Origin: Peribacillus frigoritolerans
Lineage (GTDB): Bacteria > Bacillota > Bacilli > Bacillales > Bacillaceae
Reading direction: 5' to 3'
NCBI RefSeq assembly: GCF_004358755.1
Contig: NZ_SMZY01000001.1
Location: 310,001 to 374,000 of the forward strand
Length of the DNA stretch: 64,000 nt
A program made the position numbers and the translations under genes. The notes under the pieces were generated by a model. That model had not been told where the DNA came from, ran no database searches, and saw only the letters and a program-made list of their open reading frames with translations. This document shows positions 8,643-18,414 of this stretch, piece by piece (position 1 is the first letter of the stretch; every line of letters begins with the position of its first letter).

Positions 8643-9929
8643 ATGTCTAAGTTGCAGAAAATATTTGGTGATGTAGAAGTGAATAAAGAACTAATCCTTT
8701 TGCTGATTATTGGAGGATTATACTCTTTAGGAATCGCCCTCTCAAATTCTTTTGTCAATGTGTACCTTTGGAAGCAATCTGGCAGCTTTCTCGACTTGGG
8801 CATTTACAATCTGTCCATTGTAATCATGCAGCCAGTCACGTTTGTTATTGCGGGGAGATGGGCAAAGAAAATTGACCGGGTGATCGTTTTCAGGCTTGGT
8901 ATTGCTTTTTTGGCTGTTTTTTATTTGTCAGTTCTTATAATAGGAGATAATGCGGCCAATAACATTATCTTGCTTGGAGGGCTGCTTGGAATAGGATCTG
9001 GATTTTACTGGCTGTCTTTTAATGTACTTACATTTGAAATTACAGAACCTGAGACAAGGGATTTTTTTAACGGGTTTTTAGGAATCATGACATCCTCTGC
9101 AGGGATGATTGGTCCAATTGTCGCAGGTTTTGTGATCTCAAGATTGACGGGTGATATTGGATATAAGTCCATCTTTTCCATCTCACTTGGATTATTTTTC
9201 TGTGCTGTTATTTTAAGTCTTTTTTTAAAAAGGAGACATGCGCACGGGAGGTATTTGCTGCTTGACGTATTAAAGGAAAGGAAACGTAACGTCAATTGGA
9301 GAATGATCACTAACGCTCATTTTTTTCAGGGCATTAGAGAAGGAACATTCATTTTTGTAATTGGAGTGCTGGTGTTTATTACTACAGGAAGCGAGTTTGC
9401 CTTAGGTAAATACGGACTGATGAACTCAGCTGTAGCTTTTGTGTTTTACTATTTGGCAACTCGGCTGATTACCAAAAAGATGAGGAAAAAATCAATTTTA
9501 GTTGGCGGAATTTTATTGTATGCCTCCATCTTTTTGCTCCTGTTTGACCTTACATATCCAAAGCTGATCATGTATGCTATTGCGATTGCCATTGCATATC
9601 CGATGCTGCTTGTACCTTATATTTCTCTGACATATGATGTGATTGGGCGGTCATGGAATGCTGCGGAAGCGAGAATTGAATATATTGTTGTAAGAGAACT
9701 GTTCTTGAACTTTGGGAGAATCACATCTATTCTTTTATTCATTTTTGCCGTTACAGTATTTGATGAAAAGGAAAGCATTCCAATTTTACTGGCCGTTATA
9801 GGCTCTGGCCACAGCTTAATTTATTTCTTTATCCGCAAAGTATCTTTGCTTGACTCAAATGAACCAATAAATGATGACGGTCAAAAAAATATGCCCGAAC
9901 CGAATCTTGTAGATGGAGAAAGCAGTTAG
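8643..9929 (+). CDS. yqgE: MFS transporter YqgE
   Basis: 428-residue major facilitator with about 12 hydrophobic segments; substrate unknown. Gly-rich GGLLGIGSGFYWLSFNV and the basic loop LKRRHAHGRYLLLDVLKERKR after TM6 fit the YqgE/YkuC-like MFS group. AAAGGGGAG precedes ATG 8643. A short inverted repeat ACTAA-TGG-TTAGT at about 8607-8619 in the upstream region could be an operator but is small. Order sodA-yqgE-pbpA is as in B. subtilis. Confidence 0.85.
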   Translation: MSKLQKIFGDVEVNKELILLLIIGGLYSLGIALSNSFVNVYLWKQSGSFLDLGIYNLSIVIMQPVTFVIAGRWAKKIDRVIVFRLGIAFLAVFYLSVLIIGDNAANNIILLGGLLGIGSGFYWLSFNVLTFEITEPETRDFFNGFLGIMTSSAGMIGPIVAGFVISRLTGDIGYKSIFSISLGLFFCAVILSLFLKRRHAHGRYLLLDVLKERKRNVNWRMITNAHFFQGIREGTFIFVIGVLVFITTGSEFALGKYGLMNSAVAFVFYYLATRLITKKMRKKSILVGGILLYASIFLLLFDLTYPKLIMYAIAIAIAYPMLLVPYISLTYDVIGRSWNAAEARIEYIVVRELFLNFGRITSILLFIFAVTVFDEKESIPILLAVIGSGHSLIYFFIRKVSLLDSNEPINDDGQKNMPEPNLVDGESS

Positions 9930-10000
9930 CATCACATATGACAATCGTGTTACAACTGTCGAATTTAATAGAAATTCGTCGATATTTTTCATAAACTATA

Positions 10001-10037
10001 ACAATAGACACCTTAAAATGGTGTCTATTGTGTTTTT
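10001..10037 (+). terminator. Terminator between yqgE and pbpA
   Basis: 12-bp stem ACAATAGACACC / GGTGTCTATTGT, seven-base loop, then GTTTTT. It lies only 24 bases before pbpA, so pbpA must be read from a promoter upstream of the hairpin or by read-through. Confidence 0.8.
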
Positions 10038-10060
10038 AATAGAAGATAAGGCGGTGCTAT

Positions 10061-12229
10061 ATGTCACAGAAAAAGAAACGAACAGTTCCGCTTCGCCTTA
10101 ACGTTTTGTTTTTCCTCGTATTTTTAGTATTTTCAGGAATGATTTTAAGGCTTGGAATTGTTCAAATCGTTTACGGCGAGGATTACCGCAAAGAAGTTGA
10201 ACGGAATGAGGAAGTGAATATCAGCACTTCAGTTCCTCGGGGGAAAATTTTTGACCGGAACTACAATACAATTGTCGATAACAAACCTATTAATGCCATT
10301 ACATACACCAGATCAAATACTACGTCACAAGAAGAACGTTTAGAAGTTGCTGCGAAGCTTGCAAAGATTTTTGACCAGGACCGAACAGATTCAAAGGAAG
10401 ACCAGGAGGCATTGGAAGAAGAGTTAAAAAAGATTACATTAAGGGATAAAAAAGATTATTGGATTTTAACTCGTCCAAAGGAAGCTGAAAAGAAAATTAC
10501 AAAAGAAGATAAACAAAAAGTTATTGATGGAGTCATAAGCGATGATGACCTGTATGATCTTCAGCTTGATCGGATAACACAAAAAGATTTGCAGGATATT
10601 TCGATAGATGAATTGAAAATACTTGCGATAAAAAGAGAAATGGACAGCGGGTACGCATTAGCTCCGCAAATTATTAAAAAAGATAATATTTCAGAGCAGG
10701 AATTTGCATATATAAGCGAGCATCTGGAGGACCTGCCCGGCGTGGATATTACAACCGACTGGGAACGCAGCTACGTTTTTGACAAAACATTAAGAACGCT
10801 GATCGGCAGCATCTCTTCGTCAGAAGAAGGGATTCCGAGCGATCGTCTGGATTATTACACATCCCGCGATTACAGCAGAAATGACCGGGTGGGGAAAAGT
10901 TATTTAGAATATCAATATGAAGATATTCTTCAAGGCCAAAAAGCAAAAGCCCGCAATATTACAGATAAATCGGGCAAAATTCTTGAAACAGAAATTATAT
11001 CTGAAGGAAAAAGCGGGAAAGATTTGATTATGACAATCGATGTACAGCTTCAGCAGGAGGTTGAGAAGATTATTGAGGAAGAGCTGCTTGCAGCTAAGAA
11101 AAAATCTGGAACAGCTTTACTTGACCGGGCATTTGTCGTCATGATGGATCCAAGAAATGGCGAAATGCTTTCAATGGCAGGAAAGCAAATTAAAAAAGAT
11201 GAGAACGGAAAAATGGTTCTTGAGGATTATGCGTTAGGCGCGATGACAAGTTCTTATACAATGGGTTCTGCAGTTAAAGGAGCCACAGTTCTTTCAGGTT
11301 TTGAATCAGGCGTGATCAAACCTGGTACAGTTCAGCTTGATGAACCGTTATATATTAAAGGTTCTCCGCCTAAGAAATCGTACCGGAACATGGGTAATAT
11401 TGATGATCTTGAAGCTTTGCAAAGATCATCAAATGTATATATGTTCAAAACAGCGATAGCAATGGCAAACGGGGAGTATAGAAGAAACAAATCTTTGCCC
11501 CTTGATACTTCAGCTTTCTCAGTGCTCAGGAATTATTACAGTCAATTCGGATTAGGAGTAAAAACAGGTATAGACCTTCCTAATGAAGCAACCGGCTTCA
11601 AAGGGCAGGACCTGACACCCGGATTATTGCTTGATTTATCCATAGGGCAGTACGATACGTATACGCCGCTTCAAATGGCACAATATGTTTCTACGATTGC
11701 AAATGGCGGATACCGCATGAAGCCTCAAATTGTAAAAGAAATAAGGGAGCCGTCGCCTAAAGACAATCTAGGTTCCGTTATTCAATCTATAAATCCTGAA
11801 GTTTTAAATCGTCTCGATATGAAGAGGGAATACATTGAAAGGGTACAGGAAGGCTTCAGGCGTGTAACACAGGAGAAAAATGGAACAGCCTACAGTTATT
11901 TTTCAGGGGCAGATTATTTACCTGCTGGTAAAACGGGTACTGCGCAAGCTTTCTACGATGGGCCGAATAAAAACAAATTCCTGTCGCCTACTTATAATTT
12001 AACACTTACAGGATATGCACCCCATAATAATCCTGAGGTTGCATTCGCGGTAGTAGTGCCATGGGCTTACGATGAGGCGAAAAATTCACATCCTATAAAT
12101 AACCTGATCGGAAGACGGGTCATGGATAAATACTTTGAACTGAAAAGCGAGCAAAGCAAAGAAGGCATTCAGGAAGGTGTAGGCCAGCCTGAAAATGCAA
12201 GGGTGCTGGAAGAGGAAGAAAATGAATAG
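10061..12229 (+). CDS. pbpA: Penicillin-binding protein 2A (class B transpeptidase)
   Basis: 722 residues. Membrane anchor at ~13-35, an N-terminal dimerisation/pedestal domain with the [10 protein letters not shown] motif, then the transpeptidase domain. Catalytic motifs: Ser403-x-x-Lys406 (GSAVKG), SSN at 456-458 and KTG at 624-626. By family it cross-links peptidoglycan during lateral wall growth and spore outgrowth. AAGGCGG precedes ATG 10061. A Glu-rich tail ends the protein. Length is close to B. subtilis PBP2A. Confidence 0.95.
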   Translation: MSQKKKRTVPLRLNVLFFLVFLVFSGMILRLGIVQIVYGEDYRKEVERNEEVNISTSVPRGKIFDRNYNTIVDNKPINAITYTRSNTTSQEERLEVAAKLAKIFDQDRTDSKEDQEALEEELKKITLRDKKDYWILTRPKEAEKKITKEDKQKVIDGVISDDDLYDLQLDRITQKDLQDISIDELKILAIKREMDSGYALAPQIIKKDNISEQEFAYISEHLEDLPGVDITTDWERSYVFDKTLRTLIGSISSSEEGIPSDRLDYYTSRDYSRNDRVGKSYLEYQYEDILQGQKAKARNITDKSGKILETEIISEGKSGKDLIMTIDVQLQQEVEKIIEEELLAAKKKSGTALLDRAFVVMMDPRNGEMLSMAGKQIKKDENGKMVLEDYALGAMTSSYTMGSAVKGATVLSGFESGVIKPGTVQLDEPLYIKGSPPKKSYRNMGNIDDLEALQRSSNVYMFKTAIAMANGEYRRNKSLPLDTSAFSVLRNYYSQFGLGVKTGIDLPNEATGFKGQDLTPGLLLDLSIGQYDTYTPLQMAQYVSTIANGGYRMKPQIVKEIREPSPKDNLGSVIQSINPEVLNRLDMKREYIERVQEGFRRVTQEKNGTAYSYFSGADYLPAGKTGTAQAFYDGPNKNKFLSPTYNLTLTGYAPHNNPEVAFAVVVPWAYDEAKNSHPINNLIGRRVMDKYFELKSEQSKEGIQEGVGQPENARVLEEEENE

Positions 12230-12252
12230 AAACTAATACAAATGAAGATAAT

Positions 12253-12280
12253 AAAAGCACTCTGTTAGAGTGCTTTTTAT
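12253..12280 (+). terminator. Terminator of pbpA
   Basis: AAAAGCACTCT, three-base loop, AGAGTGCTTTT and further T. Confidence 0.9.
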
Positions 12281-12324
12281 TATGCTTTAGATATTCTACA
12301 AAACGCGACAAAATTATTCACGCA

Positions 12325-12363
12325 TTTACAAAACCTTAACATTCGATTAAAACCATGTTAACA
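12325..12363 (+). promoter_or_regulatory. PhoP box of the pst operon
   Basis: Four direct repeats spaced exactly 11 bp apart: TTTACA (12325), TTAACA (12336), TTAAAA (12347), TTAACA (12358), each followed by five bases. This matches the TT(A/T/C)ACA-N5 arrangement bound by PhoP~P dimers in Bacillus. It lies about 60 bases before pstS, so the operon is predicted to be switched on by phosphate starvation. Confidence 0.9.
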
Positions 12364-12425
12364 CTTTAGCGTTATTGTATTACTTGTAGGACAAAAACAC
12401 CACTTTGTAGGGGGAATTAAGAAAT

Positions 12426-13400
12426 ATGAAAAGCTTCAAATTTTTAGCCATGACAATTATGATTTCATCATTGCTTGCATTCGCAGCAGCTTGTGGAAAT
12501 GGTGAAGGTTCAGAAGGCAACAGTTCAGAAAATGGATCTTCTGAAGAAGCAGCTCAAGTAGAAGGTGAAGTTGGAATCGACGGATCATCAACTGTTGCTC
12601 CTATTGGTGAAGCAGTATCTGAAGAATTCGCTATGGATAACAAAGATGTTAAAGCTCCTATTGGCGTATCAGGGACTGGCGGCGGCTTTGAAAAATTCGT
12701 AGCTGGTGAAACAGATATTTCTCAAGCATCACGTCCAATTAAAGATGAAGAAGCTCAAGCAGCGAAAGAAGCTGGGATTGAATATACAGAATTACAAGTA
12801 GCATTTGACGGTTTATCAGTAGTAGTTAATAAAGAAAATGATTTCATTAAAGAATTAACTGTAGAAGACTTGAAAAAGATCTGGGTTGAAGACGGCAAAG
12901 AAAAAATGTGGTCTGACATTAACCCTGAATGGCCTAAAGAAAAAATCACTTTGTTCTCTCCTGGAACAGATTCTGGTACTTACGATTACTTTGATGAAGT
13001 AATTCTTAACGAAGAGCCTGTTGCTAAAGCAGCTACTCTTTCTGAAGATGACAATGTTTTGGTTAAAGGTGTACAAAGCAATAAAAATGCAATGGGTTAC
13101 TTTGGATATGCTTACTACCTAGAAAACAAAGACACTTTAAAAGTTGTTCCAATCGTAAATGAAGAAGGCAAAGCAGTTGAACCGACTAACGAATCAGTTG
13201 AGTCTGGCGAGTACAACCCGCTTTCACGTCCGCTTTACATCTATGTTAACAACGCATCAATGAAAGAAAAGCCGCAAGTTGCTGAGTATGTTAAATTCTA
13301 CTTGGAAAACGCTGGTGCATTAGCTGAAGAAGTTGGCTATGTAAGCCTTCCAGAAGAAAAATACACAGAACAGCTTAAAACAATCGAAGGTTTAAAATAA
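12426..13400 (+). CDS. pstS: Phosphate-binding lipoprotein PstS
   Basis: 324-residue extracellular Pi-binding subunit of the Pst ABC importer. Lipoprotein signal peptide with Cys23 after AFAAA. The Glu/Ser-rich linker is followed by the PBP-like fold with phosphate-contacting loops [26 protein letters not shown] and [17 protein letters not shown] precedes ATG 12426. First gene of the pst operon. Confidence 0.97.
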   Translation: MKSFKFLAMTIMISSLLAFAAACGNGEGSEGNSSENGSSEEAAQVEGEVGIDGSSTVAPIGEAVSEEFAMDNKDVKAPIGVSGTGGGFEKFVAGETDISQASRPIKDEEAQAAKEAGIEYTELQVAFDGLSVVVNKENDFIKELTVEDLKKIWVEDGKEKMWSDINPEWPKEKITLFSPGTDSGTYDYFDEVILNEEPVAKAATLSEDDNVLVKGVQSNKNAMGYFGYAYYLENKDTLKVVPIVNEEGKAVEPTNESVESGEYNPLSRPLYIYVNNASMKEKPQVAEYVKFYLENAGALAEEVGYVSLPEEKYTEQLKTIEGLK

Positions 13401-13415
13401 TTTCAAAATCTAATA

Positions 13416-13445
13416 GATGAGAAGCGTAACTGCTTCTCATCTTCC
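13416..13445 (+). other. Intercistronic hairpin between pstS and pstC
   Basis: Perfect 10-bp stem GATGAGAAGC / GCTTCTCATC with a six-base loop but only TTCCC after it. It lacks a real T run, so it probably protects or attenuates, giving more pstS than pstCAB message. Confidence 0.65.
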
Positions 13446-13472
13446 CATGTTTTGGAAAGGGGTTTTCACAAT

Positions 13473-14414
13473 ATGGCAACACAAACAAGCCAGTCTGTCA
13501 GTGAAATGATAAAAGAGAAAAAGGAAAAGAGATCTTGGTTAAGATATATAGAGAAGATCGTTCCTGCATTTCTGCTGCTGACAGCCATTATTTCTGTTTT
13601 AACAACTGTTGGAATTTTATTCACACTGATTGTAGAGACATTTACTTTCTTCAATAAAGTTTCAATTATTGACTTTATTACACAAAAAGAATGGTATCCA
13701 TTTTTTGCAAGCGATCCTTCTTACGGTATCATCACGTTAATTTCGGGTACGCTCCTGGTAGCGTTCATTGCTATGGTGGTCGCATTGCCTATAGGTCTAG
13801 CTTCTGCTATTTATTTGAGTGAGTATGCTTCAGACCGCGTCAGAAGAATTATTAAACCGATATTAGAAGTATTGGCAGGTATCCCGACAATTGTATACGG
13901 ATTTTTCGCCCTGTCATTTGTGACACCATTACTGCAATCAATCATCCCGGACTTAGGATTTTTTAATGCCCTCAGTCCCGGCATTGTTGTAGGCATCATG
14001 ATTATTCCTATGATTGCATCTTTATCTGAAGATGCCATGACTTCGGTACCTAAATCAATGAGAGAGGGAGCTCTTGCACTTGGCTCCACAAAGTTTGAAG
14101 TAGCAATAAAAGTTGTCTTGCCTGCAGCCGTATCTGGCGTCATTGCTTCATTTGTTTTAGCTATCTCAAGAGCAATTGGTGAAACTATGATTGTAACTCT
14201 TGCCGGAGGAGCTACTCCAAAGCTTACATTTGATCCGACAGAGTCAATTCAGACAATGACAGCTTATATTGTACAAGTAAGCTCAGGAGATGCTGGATAT
14301 GGAACAACAATTTACTATAGTATTTATGCTGTAGGTATGACGCTGTTCATCTTCACGCTGCTGATGAATTTGCTTGCACAGTTCATTTCTCGACGGTTTA
14401 GGGAGGAATATTAA
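13473..14414 (+). CDS. pstC: Phosphate ABC transporter permease PstC
   Basis: 313 residues, six membrane segments. The EAA-type loop (SMREGALALGSTKFEVAIKV) contacts PstB. Start is ATG 13473 (MATQTSQSV) with GAAAGGGG upstream; an in-frame TTG at 13452 overlaps that site. The long cytoplasmic N-terminal tail is rich in Lys/Glu. Forms the channel with PstA. Confidence 0.95.
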   Translation: MATQTSQSVSEMIKEKKEKRSWLRYIEKIVPAFLLLTAIISVLTTVGILFTLIVETFTFFNKVSIIDFITQKEWYPFFASDPSYGIITLISGTLLVAFIAMVVALPIGLASAIYLSEYASDRVRRIIKPILEVLAGIPTIVYGFFALSFVTPLLQSIIPDLGFFNALSPGIVVGIMIIPMIASLSEDAMTSVPKSMREGALALGSTKFEVAIKVVLPAAVSGVIASFVLAISRAIGETMIVTLAGGATPKLTFDPTESIQTMTAYIVQVSSGDAGYGTTIYYSIYAVGMTLFIFTLLMNLLAQFISRRFREEY

Positions 14415-14415
14415 C

Positions 14416-15294
14416 ATGAACTACATCAATAAAGAGAAAGTCGCTAAAAAAATGTCCAGCAGACTTGCTGTTAATGGCATCTATAAAGGCATTTTCTTAT
14501 TGGCTACAAGCTTTGCATTAGTAGTACTGGCCATCCTTTTATATCGGATATTCACTCAAGGATTTAGTTATATAACTCCAGAATTCTTTCAAAACTTTGC
14601 ATCAAGGAGACCGTCAGCTTCAGGCATCAAAGCAGCAATTGTAGGATCCCTGTGGGTAATGGCAGTTGTCATACCTGTTGGATTGATACTAGGAGTTGGA
14701 ACGGCACTATATTTGGAAGAATACGCTAAGAAAAATAGATTCACAAACTTTCTTCAGATAAATATTGCGAACCTTGCAGGGGTTCCTTCAATAGTATTCG
14801 GGCTATTGGGGTTAACGGTATTCGTTCGATTTTTTGATCTTGGGAGAAGTATTTTAGCGGGAGGATTTACAATGGCGCTGCTTGTCCTGCCAGTCATTGT
14901 TGTTGCATCCCAGGAAGCGATCAAGGCTGTTCCGAAAGAAATGCGCGAGGCATCATTTGGAATGGGGGCAACAAAGTGGCAAACGATCCGTCAGGTTGTT
15001 TTGCCGGCGGCAGTACCAGGTATATTAACAGGGAGCATCCTTGCTTTCTCAAGGGCGATTGGTGAAACAGCTCCATTGCTTGTAGTTGGAGCTTTTGCCT
15101 TTGTTAATTACCTTCCGGAAAATGTGATGAGCACATTTACAGTTATGCCGATTCAAATTTTTAACTGGGCTTCAAGACCTCAGGCTGATTTTCAGGATGT
15201 AGCTGCTGCAGGTATTATTGTTTTGTTCATTTTCTTGATAGTCATGAACTCAGTTGCGGTTTTCATTCGTAATAAATTCCAAAAAAATTATTAA
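14416..15294 (+). CDS. pstA: Phosphate ABC transporter permease PstA
   Basis: 292 residues, six membrane segments. EAA loop AVPKEMREASFGMGATKWQT. One base separates it from the pstC stop, so translation is coupled. GGGAGG precedes ATG 14416. Partner of PstC in the membrane channel. Confidence 0.95.
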   Translation: MNYINKEKVAKKMSSRLAVNGIYKGIFLLATSFALVVLAILLYRIFTQGFSYITPEFFQNFASRRPSASGIKAAIVGSLWVMAVVIPVGLILGVGTALYLEEYAKKNRFTNFLQINIANLAGVPSIVFGLLGLTVFVRFFDLGRSILAGGFTMALLVLPVIVVASQEAIKAVPKEMREASFGMGATKWQTIRQVVLPAAVPGILTGSILAFSRAIGETAPLLVVGAFAFVNYLPENVMSTFTVMPIQIFNWASRPQADFQDVAAAGIIVLFIFLIVMNSVAVFIRNKFQKNY

Positions 15295-15326
15295 GCATGC
15301 TTAAAGGATGAAGGAGGCTTCACACA

Positions 15327-16151
15327 GTGGAAATGACAAAAGTTGTGAAAGAGCGCAAGGAAAACGAAGAATTTGAAACGATTGCTAAAATAGACAAAAG
15401 CATCGTTTACAAAACAGATAATCTTAACCTTTGGTACGGAAATGATCAGGCATTAAAAAATATTGATCTGGACATTTATGAAAATGAAGTCACTGCAATT
15501 ATCGGACCGTCCGGCTGCGGAAAGTCCACTTATATTAAAACTCTAAACCGCATGGTAGAGCTGATCCCTACAGTTCGCACATCTGGAAAAATTATTTATC
15601 GCGGGAAAAATATCTTTGATAAAGGCTATGGTGTTGAAGATTTGCGCACACGCGTCGGCATGGTATTCCAAAAACCAAATCCTTTTCCAAAATCCATCTA
15701 TGACAATGTTGCATATGGACCAAGAATTCATGGAATCCGAGACAAACAGACTCTTGATGCGATCGTTGAAAAGAGTTTAAAAGGGGCTGCCATCTGGGAC
15801 GAAGTAAAAGACCGTCTTAAAGAAAATGCTTTTGGTTTATCAGGCGGTCAGCAGCAGCGTCTATGCATCGCCCGCTGTCTAGCAATTGAGCCAGATGTTA
15901 TCTTAATGGATGAGCCTACTTCTGCTCTTGACCCAATTTCAACGCTGAAAGTGGAAGAGCTTGTTCAGGAATTAAAAAAACAGTACAGCATCGTAATCGT
16001 TACTCACAACATGCAGCAGGCTGCACGTATTTCTGACCGGACAGCATTCTTCCTGAACGGAGAAGTTGTTGAGTATTCAGAAACAGACCGCTTGTTCTCG
16101 AATCCTTCAGATAAACGTACAGAAGATTATATTACTGGACGTTTCGGATAA
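15327..16151 (+). CDS. pstB: Phosphate ABC transporter ATPase PstB
   Basis: 274 residues. Walker [11 protein letters not shown]-loop FQKPNPFP, signature LSGGQQQRL, Walker [13 protein letters not shown] and the switch His in VTHNMQQ. GTG 15327 is chosen because AAGGAGG lies nine bases before it; ATG 15333 is the alternative. B. subtilis carries two adjacent pstB copies; only one is present here. Confidence 0.96.
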   Translation: MEMTKVVKERKENEEFETIAKIDKSIVYKTDNLNLWYGNDQALKNIDLDIYENEVTAIIGPSGCGKSTYIKTLNRMVELIPTVRTSGKIIYRGKNIFDKGYGVEDLRTRVGMVFQKPNPFPKSIYDNVAYGPRIHGIRDKQTLDAIVEKSLKGAAIWDEVKDRLKENAFGLSGGQQQRLCIARCLAIEPDVILMDEPTSALDPISTLKVEELVQELKKQYSIVIVTHNMQQAARISDRTAFFLNGEVVEYSETDRLFSNPSDKRTEDYITGRFG

Positions 16152-16161
16152 TGTTTAAAGC

Positions 16162-16197
16162 AATAAGTCGTGCATATGAAAAATTGCACGACTTATT
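16162..16197 (+). other. Hairpin between pstB and phoU
   Basis: 13-bp perfect stem AATAAGTCGTGCA with its complement, ten-base loop, followed by CCC rather than T. It may attenuate or stabilise the mRNA before phoU. Confidence 0.6.
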
Positions 16198-16258
16198 CCC
16201 ATATCGATAAATAATCATTTATTATTAAAAGACAGATAAAATGTGGAGGTAACTAAAC

Positions 16259-16918
16259 ATGGTGGTTAGAGAGAAATTTGAATACGATTTAAAAATCCTG
16301 CGTGATCGATTAAATGAAATTGCTCAGCTCACTGAAAAGGCTTTACTAGAAGCGATCCACGCACTTGAAACGAAAAATGTAGAAGCAGCATTGGAAATCA
16401 TTGAAAACGATGAGCGCATTGATGATTTAGATGAGGAAATCAACGATTTGGCTATCCTTCTTATTGCAAAACAGCAGCCGGTTGCCATTGATTTAAGGCG
16501 GATTATCGTTGCCATTAAAATCTCAAATGATATTGAAAGAATGGCTGACTTTGCTGTGAATATCGCTAAATCTACGATTCGTATCGGTGATGAGCCATTA
16601 TTCAAGCCGATTGAAACAATCAAAAAGATGCATGCGCTTGCTGTAGAAATGCTTTCGCTATCTGTAAAGGCATTTAACGATGAAGATGTCTTATTAGCTA
16701 AGAGAGTTGCTGATATGGACGATCAAGTAGATGATTTATACGGACAAACGATTAGAGAGCTTCTTGAAATTATGCCTGAGCGTAAAGAGCTTATGCAGCA
16801 GATTACTCAATTAATGTTTGTATGCAGATATATTGAGCGTACTGCAGATCATGCAACAAATATTTCTGAAAGTGTCCTATACCTTGTTAAAGGCAGAAGA
16901 TATGATTTAAATGCATAA
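16259..16918 (+). CDS. phoU: Phosphate signalling protein PhoU
   Basis: 219 residues, two three-helix bundles each with the metal-binding signature (ISNDIERMADFAVN in the first half, CRYIERTADHATN in the second). By family it links Pst transport state to the Pho two-component system and limits Pi uptake. GGAGG precedes ATG 16259. I do not recall phoU at this site in B. subtilis, so the operon differs here. Confidence 0.95.
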   Translation: MVVREKFEYDLKILRDRLNEIAQLTEKALLEAIHALETKNVEAALEIIENDERIDDLDEEINDLAILLIAKQQPVAIDLRRIIVAIKISNDIERMADFAVNIAKSTIRIGDEPLFKPIETIKKMHALAVEMLSLSVKAFNDEDVLLAKRVADMDDQVDDLYGQTIRELLEIMPERKELMQQITQLMFVCRYIERTADHATNISESVLYLVKGRRYDLNA

Positions 16919-16922
16919 ACAT

Positions 16923-16957
16923 AAAAAGAGCTTGTCACCTAAGTGACAAGCTCTTTT
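16923..16957. terminator. Bidirectional terminator between phoU and yqzC
   Basis: AAAAAGAGCTTGTCAC with its complement around a short loop, A and T runs on either side. It serves the pst operon and the convergent yqzD-yqzC pair. Confidence 0.92.
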
Positions 16958-16961
16958 TATG

Positions 16962-17438
16962 TTATTTTACAAGTACATTGACAATTTCGCTGAAGGACAT
17001 GCCTTTAGTAAGTTCAAATGTTCCCATACGAACCTTCGTATGATAATTTCCGTTAATGACAAATTCATTAAAGTCCTTTGCAGAGGCAATAACGCCTTCT
17101 TGCTCCAGGATGTCAGAAACATCACCTGTATTCATTCCCTCTACAATTTTCAATGTGTATTTTTCATTTTGAGGCTTTTCTTCAGGCGGGGCTTCGGCTT
17201 GCTTTTGTTTTTCAATCAATGCAGTTTCTTTAAAGGCGATAAGCTCATCGTATTCTTTCGTGTCGATAGCCGTCTGGCCCTTTTTAATTAGGTATTCTTT
17301 TATATCATTTTCAGACACTTCTTTGCTCACAACAGCAGCTGTTTTTTCATTGGCTTCTCCCATGAAATATGTAGCGGCAAGAACAGATGTAGACAAAATC
17401 ATTCCAGCTGCGAATGATTGAAATCCTTTTTTGCTCAT
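16962..17438 (-). CDS. yqzC: Membrane-anchored protein with MltG/YceG-like C terminus (YqzC-like)
   Basis: 158 residues. Hydrophobic signal anchor at ~8-27, a charged Lys/Glu/Pro-rich linker, and a C-terminal ~65-residue module (LKIVEGMNTGDVSDILEQEG ... VRMGTFELTKGMSFSEIVNVL). That module resembles the LysM-like subdomain of YceG/MltG transglycosylases but lacks their catalytic domain. Probably exported; function unknown. GAGAGGG precedes the ATG, which overlaps the yqzD stop by four bases. Confidence 0.65.
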   Translation of the reverse strand: MSKKGFQSFAAGMILSTSVLAATYFMGEANEKTAAVVSKEVSENDIKEYLIKKGQTAIDTKEYDELIAFKETALIEKQKQAEAPPEEKPQNEKYTLKIVEGMNTGDVSDILEQEGVIASAKDFNEFVINGNYHTKVRMGTFELTKGMSFSEIVNVLVK

Positions 17439-17782
17439 GTTAAGACCCTCTCATTCTTTCTAAGAATGGCTCCGATCTCTTTTTCGCTTAAGTATTCAGA
17501 TCTTGCAATTGCTTCAGTGGATAAGCCTTGATTATGTTTCAAAATGATGCGCTGCAGGGTCTGAGGGTCGATTGAATCATTATCTGTAATCTCTAAATCA
17601 TTTTGAAGAATTTCTTCTTCCAGCACTCTGACTTTTTTCTTCAGCTTATATATCTCTTGCATCGAAGAAACAGACAGGTGTTCAACTTCCTGTTCAATAT
17701 CTTTTACATGGTCTCTTTGAAAGAATGAGACGCCAATTAAAAGAATACTGACTACTAACAGGGCAATGATCATAATCTCCAT
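17435..17782 (-). CDS. yqzD: Single-pass membrane protein with coiled coil (YqzD-like)
   Basis: 115 residues: membrane segment at ~3-22, coiled-coil stretch (EQEVEHL ... KLKKKVRVLEEEI), then a C-terminal region with an HTH-like look (LSTEAIARSEYLSEKEIGAILRKN). Operon with yqzC, overlapping by four bases. Function unknown. The symbol rests on position after pst and is moderately sure. Confidence 0.6.
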   Translation of the reverse strand: MEIMIIALLVVSILLIGVSFFQRDHVKDIEQEVEHLSVSSMQEIYKLKKKVRVLEEEILQNDLEITDNDSIDPQTLQRIILKHNQGLSTEAIARSEYLSEKEIGAILRKNERVLT

Positions 17783-17943
17783 ATTTATTCACCTTCTAAT
17801 ATTTTTTCCCTTTTTCTTTATATCATAGATTTCATACATTCTAAAGCGGAATATGCAATTTGTCGAAAAATGTCTTAATTCGAGCGATTTTCTCTTAGAA
17901 TAATCTTATGTCATAATAATAGCAGCAATATAATAGGAAAGGG

Positions 17944-18399
17944 ATGAAAAACCTGGAACATCTACCTTCAATGAATCAATTAAATCACCTTCATGGGGAT
18001 GCAATGACCCTGTTAATGAGAACTCCATCCATATTGTTTTTACAATGGAATATAGGAAGTAAAACGGAAATGGCGCTCTCAATCATTTGCAGCGAGCAGT
18101 ATCCGTCACTAAAAAAAACAATAAGGTTTTATCAAAAGAAGAAAAACTTTCTTTACTATAAAGATTTTAAGATCTCAGATCAACATACTTACCTTTTAAT
18201 AGAAGGTATAGGATCAGATGCCGGATATTATGCAGAATTGATTCTTCATACATCTGAAAATAGTACACTGACTGTTCTGAAGTCAAATGTATTAGAAGTA
18301 ACCTATACAAATGACAGTCTGATTAATTGGAAAGTCTATAAAGATGAACCTGATTCTTGGGAAAAGCAATTCTCAGCATATACGGTATACGACAAATAG
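17944..18399 (+). CDS. DUF4912-containing protein
   Basis: 151 residues. Contains the DUF4912-like pattern: MRTPSILFLQWNI near the start, FKISDQHTYLLIEGIGSDAGYYAELI in the middle, and LKSNVLEV plus a Trp-rich C-terminal end. The fold is probably a small beta sandwich; role unknown. In other Firmicutes this family sits beside GH57/glycosyltransferase genes, as here, suggesting a carbohydrate-binding or assembly role (inference). AGGAAAGGG lies close to ATG 17944; ATG 17971 is an alternative. First gene of a three-gene cassette. Confidence 0.7.
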   Translation: MKNLEHLPSMNQLNHLHGDAMTLLMRTPSILFLQWNIGSKTEMALSIICSEQYPSLKKTIRFYQKKKNFLYYKDFKISDQHTYLLIEGIGSDAGYYAELILHTSENSTLTVLKSNVLEVTYTNDSLINWKVYKDEPDSWEKQFSAYTVYDK

Positions 18400-18414
18400 A
18401 AGGGGTATGAGCAC

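Noticed and set aside
17929-17934. TATAAT with TTATGT 17 bases upstream, in front of the DUF4912 gene.
   Set aside because: It would start the transcript about three bases before ATG 17944, leaving no room for a leader; kept only as a remark.
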